The notes under the pieces are model-generated. The model did no database searches. It had not been told where the DNA came from and was given only the letters and a program-made list of their open reading frames with translations. Shown one piece after another: positions 16,801 through 18,401 of a stretch of DNA of 18,401 bases. The stretch comes from CAYPOY01 sp964412395. Lineage in GTDB: Bacteria; Chloroflexota; Anaerolineae; B4-G1. The DNA lies in the NCBI GenBank assembly GCA_964412395.1, contig CAYPOY010000074.1, positions 1 through 18,401 of the forward strand, written 5' to 3'. Position 1 is the first letter of the stretch. Every line of letters starts with the position of its first letter. Both the position numbers and the translations under genes were made by a program.

Positions 16801-17520
16801 CAGACCTATCGGATCGGGGTCAGTGGTTACACGGACGACGGCTACGTCGGACCACAGACTTCAGCGTATGTCCTGTGTGTCGACCCGACCGACGCCAATG
16901 GCGATGGCCTGCCCGATCAATGGGCTGAACTCTACGGTCTGACCGGGGGACCGGATGACGACCCCGATGGCGACGGTGTAACCAATGAGGGCGAATATTC
17001 CATAAAATCCAACCCGCTCCACGCCGACAGCGATGGCGATGGCTACTACGATAGCGAAGAAGCAGAATGGGGGACGGATGTGTGCGGGTCTGAACATCCT
17101 CCTTATCACGCCGGGCCTAAGCTGACCCTGGTTGGCATGTCCACCCTCGAGTTTACTGCAGCCAGCAACCAATCGGGTGTCAGCTCGCAAGAGATCCTGC
17201 TCTTCAATTTCGGCGGCGGTACACTGGATTGGTCGGCCAGCGCTTCCGAGCCCTGGATCACCCTCGGCAGCGAGAGTGGTAGCGGTATGTTCTCCCTACC
17301 GATCAGCGTTGACCTGACTGGGCTGACCACCGGGCACTACACCGGTACGGTGACGATCCGTAGTCTTTCGACGTTGACCAGAACCATCCATAGCCAGGCT
17401 GCCGCTGCCCAGGAGGCGGCGACCATTGACGTCAAATTGGATGTGCTACCACCAAAGGATTTCAGTTGTATCTTCCTGCCGCTGATCTTGAAGCAAGCGT
17501 CCACCTGGTCCAGTTCTTGA
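10882..17520 (+). CDS. 2212-residue secreted multidomain surface protein (DNRLRE-like, FN3, Ca-binding and BACON-like domains)
   Basis: Very large exported protein of unknown function. A signal peptide occupies about residues 1-40 (basic RFRSFFRF, then LATPVLLLSLFG, and ALPQA near the cleavage site). Residues 100-350 resemble the leader region of WapA/Rhs-type wall proteins (RYVTILDAGALHYKDSQGAW; RRYPAVIDPTMHV). Residues 355-575 are DNRLRE-like (SWDVTNSVRAWNQ). Residues 575-1250 are unassigned. A glycine-rich beta region spans about 1250-1500. Residues 1530-1670 look PPC- or CUB-like (FTVGWENGDLDVALIKPND). FN3-like domains follow at about 1783-1890 and 1891-1992. The DPTDANGDGLPDQW and HADSDGDGYYD calcium motifs lie in 2002-2075 and a BACON-like domain at 2077-2190. 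The tail contains FSCIFLPLILK, like C-terminal motifs seen in other Chloroflexota secreted proteins. ATG 10882 has GGGAGGG 8 nt upstream. No catalytic domain was recognised; adhesion or cell-surface structure is the best guess. Confidence 0.88.
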   Translation: MFFSKPVQSTRFRSFFRFLATPVLLLSLFGNDLTLALPQARLTPEPVPGPDSPLSMALSAVGEPELSPAPGLPTTPIITDTRALPANVAGLPELVDQRTADSATFEVGEDRYVTILDAGALHYKDSQGAWQIIDPTFHPTENGFIVEHNSIRSRAGLSAARLSAAVGKTIIIWQATALGAVADSGEHSQFVPLAEALAEPSNFAEKQEDGRVLHYAGNWSDPSLAEEIVSGPDSLEHLLTLSEPPQADGSPDFLEMRATLKLLPGAELWADGQPQSDAFQTASSLEIRNAEGDVALVFDPILAFEQNRPSIAVSGVYVARPIGEPGAWTIGLRTPWRWWTDSARRYPAVIDPTMHVLQPTGYGDGIAWVGDGYSGNPDTSDRALKFGEMVLGSWFASGQYNGYVQFNSIPFMLTNAPISVTAAYLDIEPSHVRMPYYYCKAKKGTCIDWDMLPTQHNATLYDLGQCPGDCGGFSLVSEPVGFDWNNVPQGTTLGAKPLVGPALVGSGATTITSWDVTNSVRAWNQQSPRPDDGPAFRLTVHTNCPSNYFEGVSEHLNVPACTRLVVPAGGARLQIEYTELKIAVGENFLNSHGVPSFYEGVFEDTNHQYDLAIPVGDYHWRAVAVRGNHAIEEALPTRTGLKLLDYSASDSVELVNGTVQEADKTTFALIDEHNPDNNIEVADLRAEVTASNENDFSTDEGRNYRIEHQQATAWTVGYSAWITKVISFRTDRLIELGEFDLATGDSVIIRVTAPVTFPLELGLAAPTSGADKANSALGNVNLDKGFGPEGYLVRSKDFPYVHTAGTWALAMVNQGRPVPNPIRPQYGIAHQVTVEILRCPEGTIATAKWLCQPVILPDAFTPRATGLGLTVYSEGGFTDDPTGDTWCTTKEGNGTPIIGPDVNGRWVVVGQGSVCRNGDTISTTVESGIGLAVVNPNLNPAPDGTTRGKILPAFIYGSVAFYPLPDGYPTGVVVRSGDSGQLAPQEDARRNIAPFEEYWDTVFTADPDFISTTEMKAHGGGTIDAAVTVDAASGPENLSWDVPWTLYPEETAQYDYIFDVQPDQSSALASPTLLASLQLRILDTGNVATGLVESLDYYKFESNVDAGQFRADKAKVTQDEKLGGATKNAQVVIQPPGMARLPANQKSCSHDSEPTSCLDLRRDDYAWDNGSGDKNVQPWELPDIHIEDSAGTMMFSRPGELQIFSADHPHARLADMEQSFSFDTWGATVNVKEEPCTEGGPVVTVVRGSASIALPSIGDDGSGGAAGITVNFKLCQAELRQAQLILEIPPPGIPVGSTGVGVNLIGGKVTIDPDFTQIELQLGFQTLDGATLTDGMGTVLIDTRGLFQLQASATIVGFFDAELLLQVAWNPLDILLEAGVSCCGGLISGHLRMHAWIGQGWQHKYSWLPNNQDFHFSGSVQATLKIPEGYIADLGFMELPPFDFSIGIKIAFGEFCTNSSCTSYDWGMSGTLTICGFDIGLYVDSSGPELILGTDDHVLIDQFGGSSQQSMAKANSVAAPAPPPYQITQPGSWQRFLVKLIQTPVDDWPIESASSYGCTGAGTPVHTCPFTVSAGAGRALFTVGWENGDLDVALIKPNDTVVTPTNAMTHSIVVSQTSSLLAHQISFGVPETAIMSGTWQLQLSNVITDPLDPFQTNYQILFATEPPPPTLTWNSPVVTGTTPDGGGIVTLDWTALRGGQPLTSGTRIELFYVPVASKPVTPTLITGTLIANQIAANQGTYAWDTNGLASGEYAVGGRIDDHFKANGHIVAWAPGTVVISDTTPPPVPNILGEVDLKDALIVIWERDNTTPDLAGYLVEHTIPDWDETASQLPRVRRMLPNSPSQWPWFERIRLGGLLSGQPVTVCVRAYDASGNVSACESFIHTVALDPRPTLGAPRRLRASCRRNPLTGQTELQVDWQPPDPSTGTPAGYALGYNLAGCVVPGASSLADQGPSPIDVGNVLAYALTGLTVGQTYRIGVSGYTDDGYVGPQTSAYVLCVDPTDANGDGLPDQWAELYGLTGGPDDDPDGDGVTNEGEYSIKSNPLHADSDGDGYYDSEEAEWGTDVCGSEHPPYHAGPKLTLVGMSTLEFTAASNQSGVSSQEILLFNFGGGTLDWSASASEPWITLGSESGSGMFSLPISVDLTGLTTGHYTGTVTIRSLSTLTRTIHSQAAAAQEAATIDVKLDVLPPKDFSCIFLPLILKQASTWSSS

Positions 17521-17522
17521 TG

Positions 17523-17818
17523 CAAAACTGTTTTCCAGTGCTCCCAGCCCCCGTCCCGGGGGCGGTTTAGGCACAAAAACCGTGTCAAAAAGCGGTCGTT
17601 TCTTGCATGGGCCGCCCCCGAGACGGTGGCTCTGAGCGTTTTGTACCGAGAACTAGTCTAGTTTCCGGTACAAAACTGTTTTTCAGTGCTCTCAGCCCCC
17701 GTCCCCAGGGGCGTCACGGGCAAGAACACCGTGCAAAAAGCGGCTGCTCGCTGCATGGGCCGCCCCCGAGACGGGGGCTTTGAGCGTTTCGTACCGAGAA
17801 CTAGTCTAGTTCTCGATA
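17523..17818. repeat. Two tandem 148-bp copies of a structured repeat
   Basis: Copy 1 is 17523-17670 and copy 2 is 17671-17818, both exactly 148 bp; CAAAACTG restarts at 17819. Each copy has nested pairing: AGCCCCCGTC near the 5' end with GACGG(T/G)GGCT, inside it GGGG(G)CG with CGCCCC(C), then a small inner hairpin. Each copy ends in a palindrome CGAGAACTAG-T-CTAGTTCTCG (17795-17815; an imperfect form at 17647-17667). The array starts 2 nt after the giant gene's stop and ends 18 nt before the glycosyltransferase start, so it fills the whole intergenic space. Confidence 0.9.
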
Positions 17819-17836
17819 CAAAACTGGCAGAGCGTT

Positions 17837-18401
17837 GTGAGCACTACGAGACTTGACCTGGCTGTCATCATCGTCAGTTGGAACGTGCGGGACTTGCTGG
17901 CGGCTTGCCTGCGTTCCCTCTTTGACGACCTGGCGCAGTCGGAACTGGAGGCTGCGGTCTGGGTGGTGGACAACAGTTCGACCGACGGCTCGCCGGAGAT
18001 GGTGACCGAGACATTCCCCGCCGTCCGCCTCATCGCCAGTGAAAAGAATCTGGGTTTTGCCGCCGGTAATAACCTCGCGTTGCGCAAAATATTCTCCTCC
18101 CACACTCCCACACTCCCAAACTACACTTGGCTGCTGAACCCGGATACAGAAATCCTGCTGGGGGCGACGGCGGCGCTCCTTTCCGCGCTCCAGACTCACC
18201 CCCGGGCTGCTGTGGCTGGGGCGAAACTCCTCTACGCGGATGGCTCTCTCCAGCACTCCGCCTTCCGCTTCCCGGGCCTGATGCAACTGGCCTTCGAGTT
18301 CTTTCCTCTTCCCCCCCGTTTCTACGACACGTCTCTCAACGGCCGCTACCCGCGCCGCCTCTACGAGGGGGAGTCTCCCTTTCCGGTAGACCATCCCCTG
18401 G
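17837..18401 (+). CDS. Family 2 glycosyltransferase (rhamnosyltransferase-like), 3' end outside window
   Basis: GT-A fold glycosyltransferase adding sugars from nucleotide donors, probably for cell-surface polysaccharide. The visible 188 residues begin MSTTRLDLAVIIVSWNVRDL (first beta strand and nucleotide site), then VWVVDNSSTDGSPEM, EKNLGFAAGNNLA and LLNPDTEI, where NPDTE takes the place of the DXD motif, as in WbbL-type rhamnosyltransferases. AGAKLLYADGSLQHSAFRFP is also typical. The start is GTG 17837; the ribosome site is weak (AGAG). A loop between the second and third motifs is encoded by a CCCACACT-type low-complexity run (18100-18120), giving SSHTPTLPN, an insertion in a tolerant loop. 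The C-terminal half is beyond the edge. Confidence 0.92.
   Translation, partial: MSTTRLDLAVIIVSWNVRDLLAACLRSLFDDLAQSELEAAVWVVDNSSTDGSPEMVTETFPAVRLIASEKNLGFAAGNNLALRKIFSSHTPTLPNYTWLLNPDTEILLGATAALLSALQTHPRAAVAGAKLLYADGSLQHSAFRFPGLMQLAFEFFPLPPRFYDTSLNGRYPRRLYEGESPFPVDHPL

Noticed and set aside
17523..17818. CRISPR array or integron attC sites
   Set aside because: Two abutting 148-bp copies have no repeat-spacer alternation, and I found no integron core-site arrangement or integrase.

Overview
The window looks like a GC-rich bacterial chromosome segment, probably from Chloroflexota (Anaerolineae-like). This placement is an inference. It rests on an EF-G-like GTPase with a non-canonical P-loop, GC-rich palindromes of the CCCTCACCCC...GGGGTGAGGG type inside coding sequence, a large secreted multidomain protein ending in a hydrophobic FLPLIL motif, and frequent GTG/TTG starts. 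No rRNA, tRNA, transposase or CRISPR array was found.

Left part (1-2250, minus strand): the 5' two thirds of an EF-G-like translational GTPase, preceded by a two-gene MNT nucleotidyltransferase/HEPN module (type VII toxin-antitoxin class). The module has a good sigma70-type promoter of its own.

Decayed zone (2260-5970): an ECF vitamin/metal importer (S, T and A components, minus strand), then on the plus strand a PadR-type regulator, a flavodoxin/SCP2/membrane protein, an apolipoprotein N-acyltransferase (Lnt) and a second flavodoxin-type fragment. Every one is broken. The damage is single-base losses in C/G homopolymers, internal deletions that join the outer parts of genes, and three palindromic elements within or between genes. 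The EcfA and PadR fragments face away from each other and both lack their N-termini, as if one deletion had removed a shared divergent promoter. The pieces are still easy to recognise, so the loss is recent or is partly a sequencing/assembly artefact.

Intact metabolic and transport part (6000-10750): threonine synthase (minus) with its own terminator. Divergent from it, behind a TTGACA/17/TATGCT promoter and a leader of about 195 nt, lies a PhnD-PhnC-PhnE type importer for phosphonate, phosphite or phosphate. A perfect 16-bp stem-loop separates the lipoprotein gene from the ATPase gene. The permease is unusual: an N-terminal membrane domain and an extracellular IPT/TIG-like domain are fused to the PhnE domain.

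Right part (10880-18401): a 2212-residue secreted protein (DNRLRE-like, beta-rich, FN3, calcium-binding and BACON-like domains). Two exact-period 148-bp tandem copies of a highly structured sequence follow immediately, filling the whole gap up to a family 2 glycosyltransferase that runs off the right edge.
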